Origin: Candidatus Sulfuricurvum sp. RIFRC-1
GTDB taxonomy: Bacteria; Campylobacterota; Campylobacteria; Campylobacterales; Sulfurimonadaceae
DNA length: 64,000 bases
Assembly: GCF_000310245.1 (NCBI RefSeq)
Contig: NC_020505.1
Span: forward strand, 310,001-374,000
Reading direction: 5' to 3'
Shown here piece after piece: positions 7,469 through 16,145 of the stretch; positions within the stretch are counted from its first letter, which is position 1, and every line of letters begins with the position of its first letter. The notes below the pieces were generated by a model, which ran no database searches, had not been told where the DNA came from, and was given only the letters and a program-made list of their open reading frames with translations. Made by a program: the position numbers and the translations under genes.

Positions 7469-9232
7469 ATGATTACCTTTAGATACCTTTTTTCGATGAT
7501 GCGCGATTACAAGCCCCAGTTGCTTCGCGGTAATATGATCGCGATTATTGCGACGCTGGTCAGTATCCCTATCCCTCTTCTCATCCCTTTGCTGGTCGAT
7601 GAGGTATTGCTCCATAAAGGGGGGTGGATCACCGATGAAATCGATAAATTTACCCCGTTGCACGAGCCGCTTTTGTATATCGGGATTGTGTTGTTAGTAA
7701 CAATCTCGCTTCGATTTTTATTTTTCGTTCTCAGCGTCCTTTCTCAGCGCTATTTCATTACCCTCTCCCAAGAGATGAGTTTCAAAATCCGAACCCAAGC
7801 CCTGAATCATCTCAAATGCGTCTCGATGTCTGCGTATGAGGCTCTGGGAAGTGGAAAAGTCGTTACCCATCTGGTGACCGATATCGATACGATCGAGCAT
7901 TTTTTGAGCAGTGCCCTCTCCAAACTGATCGTCTCGGTAGCAACGCTCATCGGTGTAGCGGTGGTGTTGATTTGGATCAATCCTCTGTTTGGGATTTTGA
8001 TCCTTATTTTTCAGCCGATGATTATGATCGTGACACGCAAGATTTCGGGTCGGGTCGGGTTACTTAAAAAAGAGCAAAACCGTACCATCGGCGAGCTTTC
8101 CGATAGCTTGACTCAGATGTGTGATCTTTTCGGGCAGATCCGCGCGAGCAACAAAGAGGAGCGTTTTATCGAGCGCAGTATTGTTCAGGCACAGAAGCTA
8201 AAAGAGAGTGCCGGACGCTACGGTATACAGGCATTGCGGGGCGAGCGGTTTTCGTATACTCTTTTCTTGAGCGGATTTGAGATATTCAGAGCGTTGGGGT
8301 TAGTGATGGTGTTGTTCTCCGACCTCTCTATCGGGCTGATGTTCGGGATATTCGGATATTTATGGTTTATGATGACACCGGTGCAGGAGTTGCTCTCCTT
8401 GCAATACAGCTTTGCCAACGCAAAAAATGCCCTTGCACGACTCAACGAACTTTTGGCATTGCCAAAAGAGCCTTCCTATACTGCACATCATGATCCCTTT
8501 GAACACAGTGAAGGGATCAGTATTGAAACCTCTTCGCTGGTTTTCGGGTACGATCCAACTGAACCGATATTGAAAAACCTCACCCTCTCCATCGGTGCCG
8601 GGGCAAAAGTGGCGATTATCGGTTCCAGCGGAAGCGGTAAAAGTACCCTGTCGCAACTTTTAGTAGGATTTTATCCGCCGACATCAGGGGATATCCGTTA
8701 CAATGGAGTGAGTGTTCAGGAGATCGGATTTCCCCGTATACGCGATTCGGTGTTTGTGGTTTTGCAACAGCCGTTGATGTTTAACGAGACGCTCCGATTT
8801 AACTTATCGATGGGGGATGACATCAGTGATGAAGCGATTTATGAGGCACTGCGTATTGCCCAGCTCTATGATTTTGTCTCCAGCCTCTCTAACGGACTCG
8901 AAACACAAGTAGGAAAACTGGGGATTCGCCTCTCCGGAGGGCAACGTCAGCGACTCAGCATTGCACGGATGGTATTGGCAAACCCGAAAGTGGTTATCTT
9001 TGACGAATCAACCTCTGCTTTGGATGTTCATACGGAAAGTGCATTATTTGAAGCATTGGAGAAATTCTTGAAAGGCAAAACGGTAATTATCATCGCCCAC
9101 CGCCTTAGCACGATTACCAAAGCCGATTATATTTATGTTCTCGAGAACGGCGTTGTCTTGGAAGAGGGTACACGTGAAGCACTGGAACATCTGGATGGAA
9201 GTTTTAAAAGCTTTGTCCATAAACAACACTAA
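7469..9232 (+). CDS. ABC exporter, fused membrane and ATPase domains (MsbA/lipid-A-exporter-like)
   Basis: A 587-residue half-transporter. The N-terminal ~320 residues carry about six membrane helices. The ATPase follows with Walker A GSSGSGKST (about 385-393), signature LSGGQRQR (about 488), Walker B VVIFDES (about 508) and the H-loop IIIAHRLST. The layout fits exporters of lipids, drugs or peptides, working as a dimer; the substrate is not evident. ATG 7469 lies directly after a -10 box. The next gene, an AI-2E family transporter, follows after 12 nt, so they are probably co-transcribed. Confidence 0.88.
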   Translation: MITFRYLFSMMRDYKPQLLRGNMIAIIATLVSIPIPLLIPLLVDEVLLHKGGWITDEIDKFTPLHEPLLYIGIVLLVTISLRFLFFVLSVLSQRYFITLSQEMSFKIRTQALNHLKCVSMSAYEALGSGKVVTHLVTDIDTIEHFLSSALSKLIVSVATLIGVAVVLIWINPLFGILILIFQPMIMIVTRKISGRVGLLKKEQNRTIGELSDSLTQMCDLFGQIRASNKEERFIERSIVQAQKLKESAGRYGIQALRGERFSYTLFLSGFEIFRALGLVMVLFSDLSIGLMFGIFGYLWFMMTPVQELLSLQYSFANAKNALARLNELLALPKEPSYTAHHDPFEHSEGISIETSSLVFGYDPTEPILKNLTLSIGAGAKVAIIGSSGSGKSTLSQLLVGFYPPTSGDIRYNGVSVQEIGFPRIRDSVFVVLQQPLMFNETLRFNLSMGDDISDEAIYEALRIAQLYDFVSSLSNGLETQVGKLGIRLSGGQRQRLSIARMVLANPKVVIFDESTSALDVHTESALFEALEKFLKGKTVIIIAHRLSTITKADYIYVLENGVVLEEGTREALEHLDGSFKSFVHKQH

Positions 9233-9244
9233 TAAGAGGAAATA

Positions 9245-10312
9245 ATGGAAAATACAACCTTTGTCCGTTTTATGATTTTTACAGCGTTAGGATTGGTCAC
9301 TTGGCTTTTTTTCCCTTTTTTAAAAAGTTTTTTTGTCGCTTTTTTATTGGCGATTGTGGTGTTTCCGCTTCACCGAATTGTTGAGGCAAAAGTACGAAAT
9401 CTTCGCTGGTTCCAGCCCGTTTCCTCGGTGGTTTCGGCAGGGATCGTTACATTGGGACTCTCGTTGATCCTTTTTGCCCCTATCGCTTTGTTTTTGTACC
9501 ATTTACTCGGTCAGCCTTCATCTGCTGTTGCGACACTCAAATCGCTCGGGAGTGAGATTGATACGCTCCCCTCCCATCTTCCTAGTTTTCTTTCATGGTT
9601 AAAAGAGCCGTTCGATCAGCTGATCGTGATGGGGAAACTTCATAAAGAAGAAATTATTACCGCTATCGCCGGATGGCTTGGAAGCGGGTTAAAAACATTT
9701 GTCTCCATGTTGGGCGAGATGGCGATGATCGTCGTTTTTTTCTTTTTCCTTAGCTGGTACGGACGCAGTATTATGCTCTTTATTCTCCCGATTATCCCCC
9801 TCTCACGGAGTATAAAACGGGCATTTTTCAACGATATATTGACGACTACAGCGGTTGTCTTTTACACGCTTGGCGGAGTCATGATCGCTCAGGGGTTGGC
9901 ATTTGGTGTTTTTATCGCATTTTTTGATGGCTATAACCCGTTTTTACTTGGCTTTATGACCGCCATTTCTGCGATTATCCCCGTTTTCGGTACAGGATTG
10001 GTGTGGATCCCTATTGCATTGAATGAGTATTTCCACGGCAATATATTCAATGCTGTGATTATTGCAATTTATTCCTGGGCAATGTTGGCATTTTTTATCG
10101 ATAATATTATAAAACTGGTGATTTTGAACTTTGTCAATCGAACTCTGAGTGAGGGGAAAAGCCGTATGAATGAATTTTTGATTTTCTTTTCGATTGTCGG
10201 AGGTTTGGCGACATTTGGATTTTGGGGATTTATTTTCGGTCCGGCAATCGTGGCATTTGCGGTAACGACACTCCGAATGCTCCGTAAAGCAAATCGAAGT
10301 GCATTGCATTAA
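9245..10312 (+). CDS. AI-2E family transporter (PerM/YdiK-like membrane protein)
   Basis: A 355-residue polytopic membrane protein: a hydrophobic N-terminal pair, a soluble central region (about 90-150) and a C-terminal bundle with AISAIIPVFGTGLVWIP and FGFWGFIFGPAIVAF, both typical of the AI-2E exporter family (formerly UPF0118). Members export autoinducer-2 or act as ion antiporters, so the substrate here is open. AAGAGGAAATA before the ATG provides a ribosome binding site. It follows the ABC exporter by 12 nt and overlaps the convergent YtxH-like gene by 4 nt. Confidence 0.85.
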   Translation: MENTTFVRFMIFTALGLVTWLFFPFLKSFFVAFLLAIVVFPLHRIVEAKVRNLRWFQPVSSVVSAGIVTLGLSLILFAPIALFLYHLLGQPSSAVATLKSLGSEIDTLPSHLPSFLSWLKEPFDQLIVMGKLHKEEIITAIAGWLGSGLKTFVSMLGEMAMIVVFFFFLSWYGRSIMLFILPIIPLSRSIKRAFFNDILTTTAVVFYTLGGVMIAQGLAFGVFIAFFDGYNPFLLGFMTAISAIIPVFGTGLVWIPIALNEYFHGNIFNAVIIAIYSWAMLAFFIDNIIKLVILNFVNRTLSEGKSRMNEFLIFFSIVGGLATFGFWGFIFGPAIVAFAVTTLRMLRKANRSALH

Positions 10313-10617
10313 GTGGCTTGCAGGGTTTTAACCTCTTCACGCAACTTTGAGAGTTCTGCCATAATCGCGGTGATCTCATCGGTTGTTTTTGGCTCACTCC
10401 CATGAGTGTAACGTTCGATGGTGGATTGAACACTCTGGGTTAAATCATCGAGTTTGCTTTTTGCTTTGTCGATCAGGGCATTATGATCGATGTTGAGATT
10501 TCCCTCGAGTTCATGGATTTTATCGACGATTTCGTCTTGGTGTTTAAAGAGATAATATCCAGCGGCTGCACCGATAGCGGCACCGAGGATAAAACTGAGC
10601 GTGTTATTTTGATTCAT
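10309..10617 (-). CDS. YtxH-like small membrane protein
   Basis: A 102-residue protein with one N-terminal membrane helix containing a glycine/alanine-rich stretch (ILGAAIGAAAGYYLF) followed by a long amphipathic, probably coiled-coil region. This is the layout of YtxH-domain proteins, often linked to general stress. AAGGAG precedes the ATG. It is the second gene after the DUF948-like gene, only 3 nt away, so the two probably form an operon and may interact. Confidence 0.7.
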   Translation of the reverse strand: MNQNNTLSFILGAAIGAAAGYYLFKHQDEIVDKIHELEGNLNIDHNALIDKAKSKLDDLTQSVQSTIERYTHGSEPKTTDEITAIMAELSKLREEVKTLQAT

Positions 10618-10620
10618 AGG

Positions 10621-11022
10621 TTACTCCTTGTTTTTTTTCTTTAGCATTTGAGACAATGCACCGATTGCAAGTGAACCGATCGTCACTTTTGCAATCCCGT
10701 TAGAGGCTTTGAGGGCCAGAGATTTGGTTTCGTCATGGACAAACGAGATCAAATCGTGCAGTTCATGCAGCGAGAGTTTTGATTTATCGCTCAGTGATCG
10801 TGTCTCCTCTTTGAACTGACCGATTAGCTCATTGACTTCATGAAGGGTGAGCGCCGCTTTTGTCGAGAGAAAACTGAGTTCATTTTGGACATGTGCGGTA
10901 AATTCATTAAGCTGCTTCATCGTTTTGAGCATTTGCAAAGCGATGAGAATGATAACGGCCGTAATAAACACACTGCACAGTGCGATAATTCCGACAAAGA
11001 TGGTTAAGAGTTGATTATCCAT
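10621..11022 (-). CDS. DUF948-like membrane protein with coiled coil
   Basis: A 133-residue protein with an N-terminal membrane helix (LLTIFVGIIALCSVFITAVIIL without its charged ends) followed by heptad-like repeats in which LHEVNELIGQFKEETRSLSDK and LHELHDLISFVHDETKSLALK are clear internal duplicates. ATG 11022 is chosen over 11058 because AAGGAGAG lies just upstream. It resembles DUF948/YoxC-type proteins. The paired YtxH-like gene follows after 3 nt. Function unknown; envelope stress is a guess. Confidence 0.68.
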   Translation of the reverse strand: MDNQLLTIFVGIIALCSVFITAVIILIALQMLKTMKQLNEFTAHVQNELSFLSTKAALTLHEVNELIGQFKEETRSLSDKSKLSLHELHDLISFVHDETKSLALKASNGIAKVTIGSLAIGALSQMLKKKNKE

Positions 11023-11138
11023 GAAATACTCTCCTTGCATGGATGCATCATAGCGCACTAATCCTTACAGTTTTTTTCATCCTCGTTGAGTGACAAAATT
11101 AGCTATTATTTGATCCTAGAACCATATGAGGAATTTTG

Positions 11139-11531
11139 ATGATGAAACGAATCTTTGCAACGATGACTGCTGCGTTACTGATAGGTGGATGCTCAACGCT
11201 TCAGATAGGGTCAAAAGATCCTTTGAACGGAGAGTGGAAATCCCTCAGCTCGAGTGCCACGATCCGTTTTGATAATGGAAGAATAAGCGGGAGTGATGGG
11301 TGTAACCGCTTCGGATCAGCTTATATTTCCAGCGGCGATACCCTAATGATATCGGATAAAATGATGTCGACGATGATGGCATGTGAGCCGGAGCGGATGA
11401 AAAGTGCCGATCAGTTTCGTCACGTACTGATGCTCTCTAAACGATACCGCTTAGGCGAAAAAACATTGACACTATTGGGTACGTCAGGAGAAATTCTCGG
11501 TGAATTTGTTCGTATAGAAAAACAACCGTAA
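11139..11531 (+). CDS. META-domain lipoprotein (HslJ-like)
   Basis: A 130-residue secreted lipoprotein. The signal peptide ends in a lipobox, LLIGGC, with the cysteine at about residue 19. The mature part contains the META domain signatures LNGEWKS, GSDGCNRFGS and MMACEPERM, as in E. coli HslJ. HslJ-type proteins are associated with outer-membrane or heat/antibiotic tolerance without a defined activity. GAGGAA upstream supports ATG 11139 or 11142. Its own promoter should lie in the 100-nt gap before it. Confidence 0.85.
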   Translation: MMKRIFATMTAALLIGGCSTLQIGSKDPLNGEWKSLSSSATIRFDNGRISGSDGCNRFGSAYISSGDTLMISDKMMSTMMACEPERMKSADQFRHVLMLSKRYRLGEKTLTLLGTSGEILGEFVRIEKQP

Positions 11532-11541
11532 TCCTTTTTTA

Positions 11542-11682
11542 AGTGATAAAGAGAAGAAAAAAAAGCTGATTACCATACCGGTAGAGTGGGAAGAAAAAAT
11601 AAGAGAATTTCATGGAGGAACAGTGAGCGCCTATATTTTGATAGCGCTTCAAGAGCGGATGCAAAAAGACGCATTGTTGTGA
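11542..11682 (+). pseudogene. Remnant of a small protein gene lacking a start codon
   Basis: An open frame of 46 codons ends at 11680-11682 and encodes a plausible small protein (SDKEKKKKLITIPVEW, then EEKIREFHGG and SAYILIALQERM). No ATG, GTG or TTG precedes this frame between the in-frame stop at 11515 and SDKEK; the codon before SDK is TTA. A GTG at 11543 lies in another frame and reaches a stop after an A8 run. It looks like a gene whose start was lost, or one using frame slippage at the A8 run. Low GC fits its neighbours. No function recognised. Confidence 0.35.
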
Positions 11683-11725
11683 TAACACTGCCATAAGCGA
11701 GTTGGCTTAGGAGTGATAAAAGTAC

Positions 11726-12574
11726 TTAGTGTGAGGGCTGTAGTTTTGATTTTTGGTAAAGCTCTACCGTAGCTTGAACGTATCCGTCGATACTTCCGCA
11801 GTCGTAACGCTTGCCTTGGAATTTATAGGCGATAACATTTCCGGTGCGTGCTTGTTCCATGAGCGCATCGGTGATTTGGATCTCTCCCCCTTTGCCGGGT
11901 TTGGTGGAGCTGAGAATATCAAAGATATCGGGTGTGAGGATATAACGCCCGATAATTGCAAGGTTGGTTGGCGCATCGGCAGGTGAGGGCTTTTCAACCA
12001 TCGTACTGACGCGATAAATACCCTTTTCAATCTCTTCACCGGCGATAACCCCGTATTTATCGGTATGATTGGGATCGATTTCTTCAATAGCAACGATCGA
12101 GCATTGATATTTTTCGTACAATGCGACCATTTGGGTAAGTACCCCTTGATGATCATTGACACATAAATCATCCGCCAAAATGACGGCAAAAGGTTGATGT
12201 CCGACTAGCGGTTTTCCGGTTAAGATGGCATGTCCCAGCCCCTTCATCTCTAACTGTCGTGTATAGGAAAAGGTACATTTATCGATAATATGACGAATGT
12301 CTGCGAGCATTTTCTCTTTTGATGTCCCTTTGATCTGATGTTCCAGCTCATAACTGATATCAAAATGGTCCTCGATAGCACGTTTTCCGCGACCGGTGAC
12401 GATTGCCATGGTGTTCATCCCCGCTTCCATCGCCTCTTCTACTCCGTATTGGATAAGAGGTTTTGTGAGTACCGGAAGCATCTCTTTGGGCATTGCTTTG
12501 GTAGCGGGTAAGAAACGGGTTCCGTATCCTGCAGCAGGAAATAAACAGACTTGGATCGGAGATTTTTGTTTCAT
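11726..12574 (-). CDS. galU: UTP--glucose-1-phosphate uridylyltransferase
   Basis: A 282-residue nucleotidyltransferase that makes UDP-glucose from UTP and glucose-1-phosphate for surface polysaccharides. The N-terminal GYGTRFLPATKAMPKEMLPV is diagnostic of GalU, followed by QYGVEEAMEAG, VEKPSP and GEIQITDAL. Length matches the family. AAGGTC lies upstream of the ATG. A -10 box at 12683-12688 implies a ~100-nt leader. It is followed by the small remnant on the other strand and stands alone. Confidence 0.93.
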   Translation of the reverse strand: MKQKSPIQVCLFPAAGYGTRFLPATKAMPKEMLPVLTKPLIQYGVEEAMEAGMNTMAIVTGRGKRAIEDHFDISYELEHQIKGTSKEKMLADIRHIIDKCTFSYTRQLEMKGLGHAILTGKPLVGHQPFAVILADDLCVNDHQGVLTQMVALYEKYQCSIVAIEEIDPNHTDKYGVIAGEEIEKGIYRVSTMVEKPSPADAPTNLAIIGRYILTPDIFDILSSTKPGKGGEIQITDALMEQARTGNVIAYKFQGKRYDCGSIDGYVQATVELYQKSKLQPSH

Positions 12575-12682
12575 GCATGACCTTAGGGATTTGTATTCGG
12601 AAGTTCAACAAAATCCGATAATTGAAAATACGGTTTGGATGGCAATTCATAAAATAACAATAAAACGGGTATTTTCTTTGAC

Positions 12683-12688
12683 ATTATA
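12683..12688 (-). promoter_or_regulatory. -10 box for galU
   Basis: TATAAT on the minus strand within TTGTATAATGTC. The predicted start of transcription is near 12676, giving a leader of about 100 nt ahead of galU in which no obvious riboswitch was recognised. Confidence 0.45.
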
Positions 12689-12763
12689 CAAGAAATACTC
12701 GATGTAATTATGATCGGCTTTGAACGGTTAGTGTTCGCATTGAATGGTGTGCATCGTACGAAA

Positions 12764-14677
12764 TTATCGAGTATTACTGAAAGTAAATCTATTTTCATGA
12801 AACAGTTTCAGACATGCATCAACCACTGAAGCATCGTACCAGCTTCCCCGTCCCCGTCTGATCTCTTCTAACGCCGGTTCGATCCCTAATGATGCGCGAT
12901 AAGGTCGATGCGATGACATCGCTTCGACGACGTCGGCAATGCAGATAATTTTTGCTTCAAGCAGTATTTCATCCCCTTTGAGCCCTTGCGGGTAGCCGGT
13001 ACCGTCTATTTTCTCATGGTGTTGTAAGATAATGTCGGCAATCGGCCATGGAAATTTGACATCTTTGAGAATATTGTATCCTTCCTCAGGATGGGTTTGT
13101 ATCAGCATGAACTCGATTTTGTTGAGTTTACCGGGCTTGGATAGGATTTCTGCAGGGATATGAATTTTACCTAAATCGTGGATGATAGCGGCGAGATGTA
13201 TCCCCTGCACCTGTTCATCACCTAATTGCATTTCACGGGCAATGGCTGTCGCTAATTCACTTACACGATGTTGGTGACCTGCGGTATAGGGATCGCGTGC
13301 CTCAACCGTAGCGGCTATGGTTTGAATAGACTGTTCCAAACTTTGCCGAAGAAGTATTGTATGTTGTTCATGAAGGGCGCGGGTGCGTAGATTGAGGATA
13401 CCGTAGGAGAGATCATTGGCGAGTTCTTCGAGGAGGCGAATCTCTTCCTCGTCAAAAGTGTTTTCTTCGCTGGAATAGATACACAGAGCGCCAAAAGTTT
13501 TGTCTGCATTTGAGAGCGGGAGAGCAATATTTGAAATATATCCTTCTGAGAGGGCCGCCTCTTTCCATAATTTTACGCCGATGGCACAGGCGATATTGTG
13601 ACAGACTTGTGTTGTCCCGGTCCGTATCGCAAACGAAACGGGCAATTGACCATCGGGCGTATCATCCCATGTGATATTATTGGCCCATTCATGATTCTTA
13701 ACGTTTAATCCGGCTCCGGCTATGAGAGTCAAACTCTTTTGCGGGTTTTCTTCAGCGTATACAACGGCAGCGAGGTTATATCCTGCCTGCTCAACGATTA
13801 CATTGGTGACTGTTTGAAGCAATTCGTATTCATGTTTAGCTCGTACCAAGGCCATATTGCACGATGAGAGGGTTTTGAGTGCACGGTTGGCACGGCTGAG
13901 TGATATTTCAGAGAGTTTTCTCTCCGTAATGTCCCGATCGATCCCCCGATAACCGGCAAATTCCCCCTGCTCGTTAAAAAAAGGGAGACCGCTCGTTTCC
14001 AAAGTTTTGGTACTTCCGTCTTTGCACACATTGGTGTTTTCCAAGGTCGTAAGCGCAGTATGATCAGCTACCAGTTTTTTAAATCCGGAACTGAGACGCT
14101 GAGCTTCATCGGGGGGCATAAAATCAAAAGGGGATTTCCCTAAGACTTCTTCAGGGGTGTAGCCAAGGAGTGTCTGCACGCTTGGGCTGACGTAGGTGTA
14201 GTTTCCATTTTGATCAACTTCCCAAATCCAGTCACTGGTTGATTCGACAAGCATACGGAATTTCTCTTCACTTTCGCGAAGAGCCTGTTCAATTTGTCGT
14301 TGTTCGGTAATATCTTCGAGGATATGCAAAGAGTAAAGATAATTGCCTCGCTCATCTTTGATGATGAAACCTTTTGAATGAAAAAGTTTATCGTCAATCT
14401 TAACATCTTCCTCACTTCCTTCACTTAAAGGATCTTCGAGTGCTTCGGTGCAGTGGGGCAGGGGCCCGTCGCTTTTAGGGAAGAGTTCATAATAGAGTCG
14501 GCCGATAATCTCGGAATAGGGGATGCCGGCATACTTACTGTAGGCTTTATTACAGCGGAGGATACGGAACTCTTTGTCATGCAGAAATATCGGAGATGAA
14601 ATAGCATCCAAAGCGTACAACCATTCTTGATAGGCATACTCGATTTTAGTATTTATCTTTTCTCGCGTATTGTTCAC
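12764..14677 (-). CDS. PAS-PAS-GAF-HD-GYP c-di-GMP phosphodiesterase
   Basis: A 637-residue cytoplasmic sensor enzyme: two PAS domains (about 20-125 and 140-255), a GAF domain (about 280-430) and a C-terminal HD-GYP domain. The HD pair sits in IIHDLGK (about 500-501), followed by QHHEKIDGTGYP (GYP about 561-563), so catalytic metal ligands appear intact. It should hydrolyse cyclic di-GMP in response to a ligand sensed by PAS or GAF. GTG 14677 is chosen: the -10 box at 14719-14724 puts transcription start near 14712, downstream of the alternative TTG at 14716, and AGGG lies 7 nt before the GTG. Confidence 0.88.
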   Translation of the reverse strand: MNNTREKINTKIEYAYQEWLYALDAISSPIFLHDKEFRILRCNKAYSKYAGIPYSEIIGRLYYELFPKSDGPLPHCTEALEDPLSEGSEEDVKIDDKLFHSKGFIIKDERGNYLYSLHILEDITEQRQIEQALRESEEKFRMLVESTSDWIWEVDQNGNYTYVSPSVQTLLGYTPEEVLGKSPFDFMPPDEAQRLSSGFKKLVADHTALTTLENTNVCKDGSTKTLETSGLPFFNEQGEFAGYRGIDRDITERKLSEISLSRANRALKTLSSCNMALVRAKHEYELLQTVTNVIVEQAGYNLAAVVYAEENPQKSLTLIAGAGLNVKNHEWANNITWDDTPDGQLPVSFAIRTGTTQVCHNIACAIGVKLWKEAALSEGYISNIALPLSNADKTFGALCIYSSEENTFDEEEIRLLEELANDLSYGILNLRTRALHEQHTILLRQSLEQSIQTIAATVEARDPYTAGHQHRVSELATAIAREMQLGDEQVQGIHLAAIIHDLGKIHIPAEILSKPGKLNKIEFMLIQTHPEEGYNILKDVKFPWPIADIILQHHEKIDGTGYPQGLKGDEILLEAKIICIADVVEAMSSHRPYRASLGIEPALEEIRRGRGSWYDASVVDACLKLFHENRFTFSNTR

Positions 14678-14718
14678 AATTTGACCCTGTCCAATTTTCT
14701 TTAATTGTATTGGCAATG

Positions 14719-14724
14719 ATTATA
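14719..14724 (-). promoter_or_regulatory. -10 box of the HD-GYP gene
   Basis: TATAAT on the minus strand, 41 nt upstream of the GTG at 14677. It excludes the longer TTG-initiated reading of the downstream gene because that codon would precede the transcription start. Confidence 0.5.
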
Positions 14725-14796
14725 GCATTTTATTGTGCAGAGGAGTAATAGTGTTGTATCTTGTGGTTTAATGGGCTGTGAGTTTCAAAATATAGG

Positions 14797-14872
14797 TGGT
14801 GGCTAATCTCGGAATCGAACCAAGGACACGCAGATTTTCAGTCTACTGCTCTACCGACTGAGCTAATTAGCC
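14797..14872 (-). tRNA. tRNA-Phe (anticodon GAA)
   Basis: A 76-nt cloverleaf on the minus strand. The acceptor GGCTAAT pairs with ATTAGCC, followed by discriminator A and an encoded CCA. U8-A9 precede the D arm GCTC...GAGC, the anticodon loop is CTGAAAA (anticodon GAA, Phe), and the T arm contains GGTTCGATTCC. All arms pair as expected. It is a single tRNA between the HD-GYP gene and murD, with its own -10 box at 14890-14895. Confidence 0.96.
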
Positions 14873-14889
14873 ACTTTTGTGAGGCCGAA

Positions 14890-14895
14890 ATTATA
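14890..14895 (-). promoter_or_regulatory. Probable promoter (-10 box) of tRNA-Phe
   Basis: TATAAT on the minus strand 17 nt upstream of the mature tRNA 5' end. Just upstream, two AAGCTTAAAG blocks in tandem occupy the -35 region; no consensus -35 is present. Confidence 0.5.
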
Positions 14896-14936
14896 GCTTG
14901 ACAAGCTTAAAGATAAGCTTAAAGTGTGGAAAGCGA

Positions 14937-16145
14937 CTATTTTGTCGCTTTCGCAAGTTCCTTAAATAGGTTCCCCCGCTGGGCGTACGAGGTAAATTGA
15001 TCCAAACTTGCCGCTGCGGGAGAGAGCATCGCGATGCTGTGGCGGTTATGTTTCTTGCTGATCTGCTCTACCGCAACATCGAGAGTGTTACAGAGGGTGC
15101 AGGGGATGTTGTATTGTTTACAAAGGGCTTCAAGACGTAAAGCGTTGCTTCCGATTGCGTAGACATCTACATCGTAGCGTTTAAGCGGTGCAAAAAGCTC
15201 TTCGAGATCGACCCCTTTGTCATCCCCTCCGAGTACCAGATGAATTTTATGATCGCTGTAGGTTCGTAATGCGGCGAGGGTTGCATCGATATTCGTCGCT
15301 TTGGAATCGTTGACCCAAAGACGGTCGCGAGCGTCGCGAAACTCCTCTTGACGGTGAGGATCGAGGACGAAAGCGTTAATACGGTCATAATCGCATCGAT
15401 CATAGAGGATTTTATCAATCCCCATCGCAATCATCGCATCCATCAAGAATGCCCCTTTAAATTTGATCTTAGAAGCATCAAATCCGAAATATGCGGCGAG
15501 ATCTTTTTCATCTTCGTAGATGATTTTAAATCCGTTGGTGGGGGCATCGGCAAACATTTTAGGCAAGATGACCGCTTCTCCCTCCTTCATCATGGTGAGG
15601 GGCCCCAGTTTCGCATCGTAATAAGCCTGCATACTCCCATGCCAGCTGACATGATCGGGGGTAACAGGGAGGAGGGCATAGATATTCGGACGTGCAATGG
15701 TGTTGTAGTGCATACTGAACGAACTGGTTTCCAAAATCCAGATCGGGGCATCGGGGGACATATCGGCTAATGGAGTCCCGATGTTACCGCCGCTGATGGC
15801 TCCTTTGTCGCTGAGGAGGTGTTCGACCATCTGTGTTGTCGTTGTTTTGCCGTTGGTACCGCTGATCCAGATCGAAAACGGCATTTGCGGGGCAAAGAAA
15901 TCGTATTCGCTGATAAGGTGCTGTGCGTGTTGGATCAGCGCATGCGAAGGGGGGAACCCGGGTGAGGGGATCTCGTGGGAAAAGTGAGAGGAATCAAATT
16001 CACCGACCGGTTTGAGAAAATTTCCCTCTTCATCGACCGAAGCTTCCGTAAATTTATCATCGAAAAAAGTGCAAGGGCCGAAATGTTTGGCGATGGCACG
16101 GGTCGTTTTCCCGTACCCGAAACAGGCGATAGTTTGATTTTTCAT
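14937..16145 (-). CDS. murD: UDP-N-acetylmuramoyl-L-alanine--D-glutamate ligase
   Basis: A 402-residue Mur ligase that adds D-glutamate to UDP-MurNAc-L-Ala in cytoplasmic peptidoglycan synthesis. Motifs: the ATP-binding P-loop SGTNGKTTTTQM, GNIGTPL, ETSSF, and the C-terminal HRQEEFRD and WVNDSKATN. The N-terminus (QTIACFGYGKTT) is shorter and more diverged than in E. coli MurD, as is usual in Campylobacterota. ATG 16145 overlaps the mraY stop (TAATG); the longer in-frame start at 16232 would lie inside mraY and is rejected. Confidence 0.93.
   Translation of the reverse strand: MKNQTIACFGYGKTTRAIAKHFGPCTFFDDKFTEASVDEEGNFLKPVGEFDSSHFSHEIPSPGFPPSHALIQHAQHLISEYDFFAPQMPFSIWISGTNGKTTTTQMVEHLLSDKGAISGGNIGTPLADMSPDAPIWILETSSFSMHYNTIARPNIYALLPVTPDHVSWHGSMQAYYDAKLGPLTMMKEGEAVILPKMFADAPTNGFKIIYEDEKDLAAYFGFDASKIKFKGAFLMDAMIAMGIDKILYDRCDYDRINAFVLDPHRQEEFRDARDRLWVNDSKATNIDATLAALRTYSDHKIHLVLGGDDKGVDLEELFAPLKRYDVDVYAIGSNALRLEALCKQYNIPCTLCNTLDVAVEQISKKHNRHSIAMLSPAAASLDQFTSYAQRGNLFKELAKATK

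Noticed and set aside
12583-12798. 71-codon minus-strand frame in the galU/HD-GYP gap
   Set aside because: Composition is AT-driven, no ribosome site, and it covers the galU promoter.
14678-14716. Longer N-terminus of the HD-GYP protein from TTG 14716
   Set aside because: The -10 box at 14719-14724 places the transcript start downstream of that codon.
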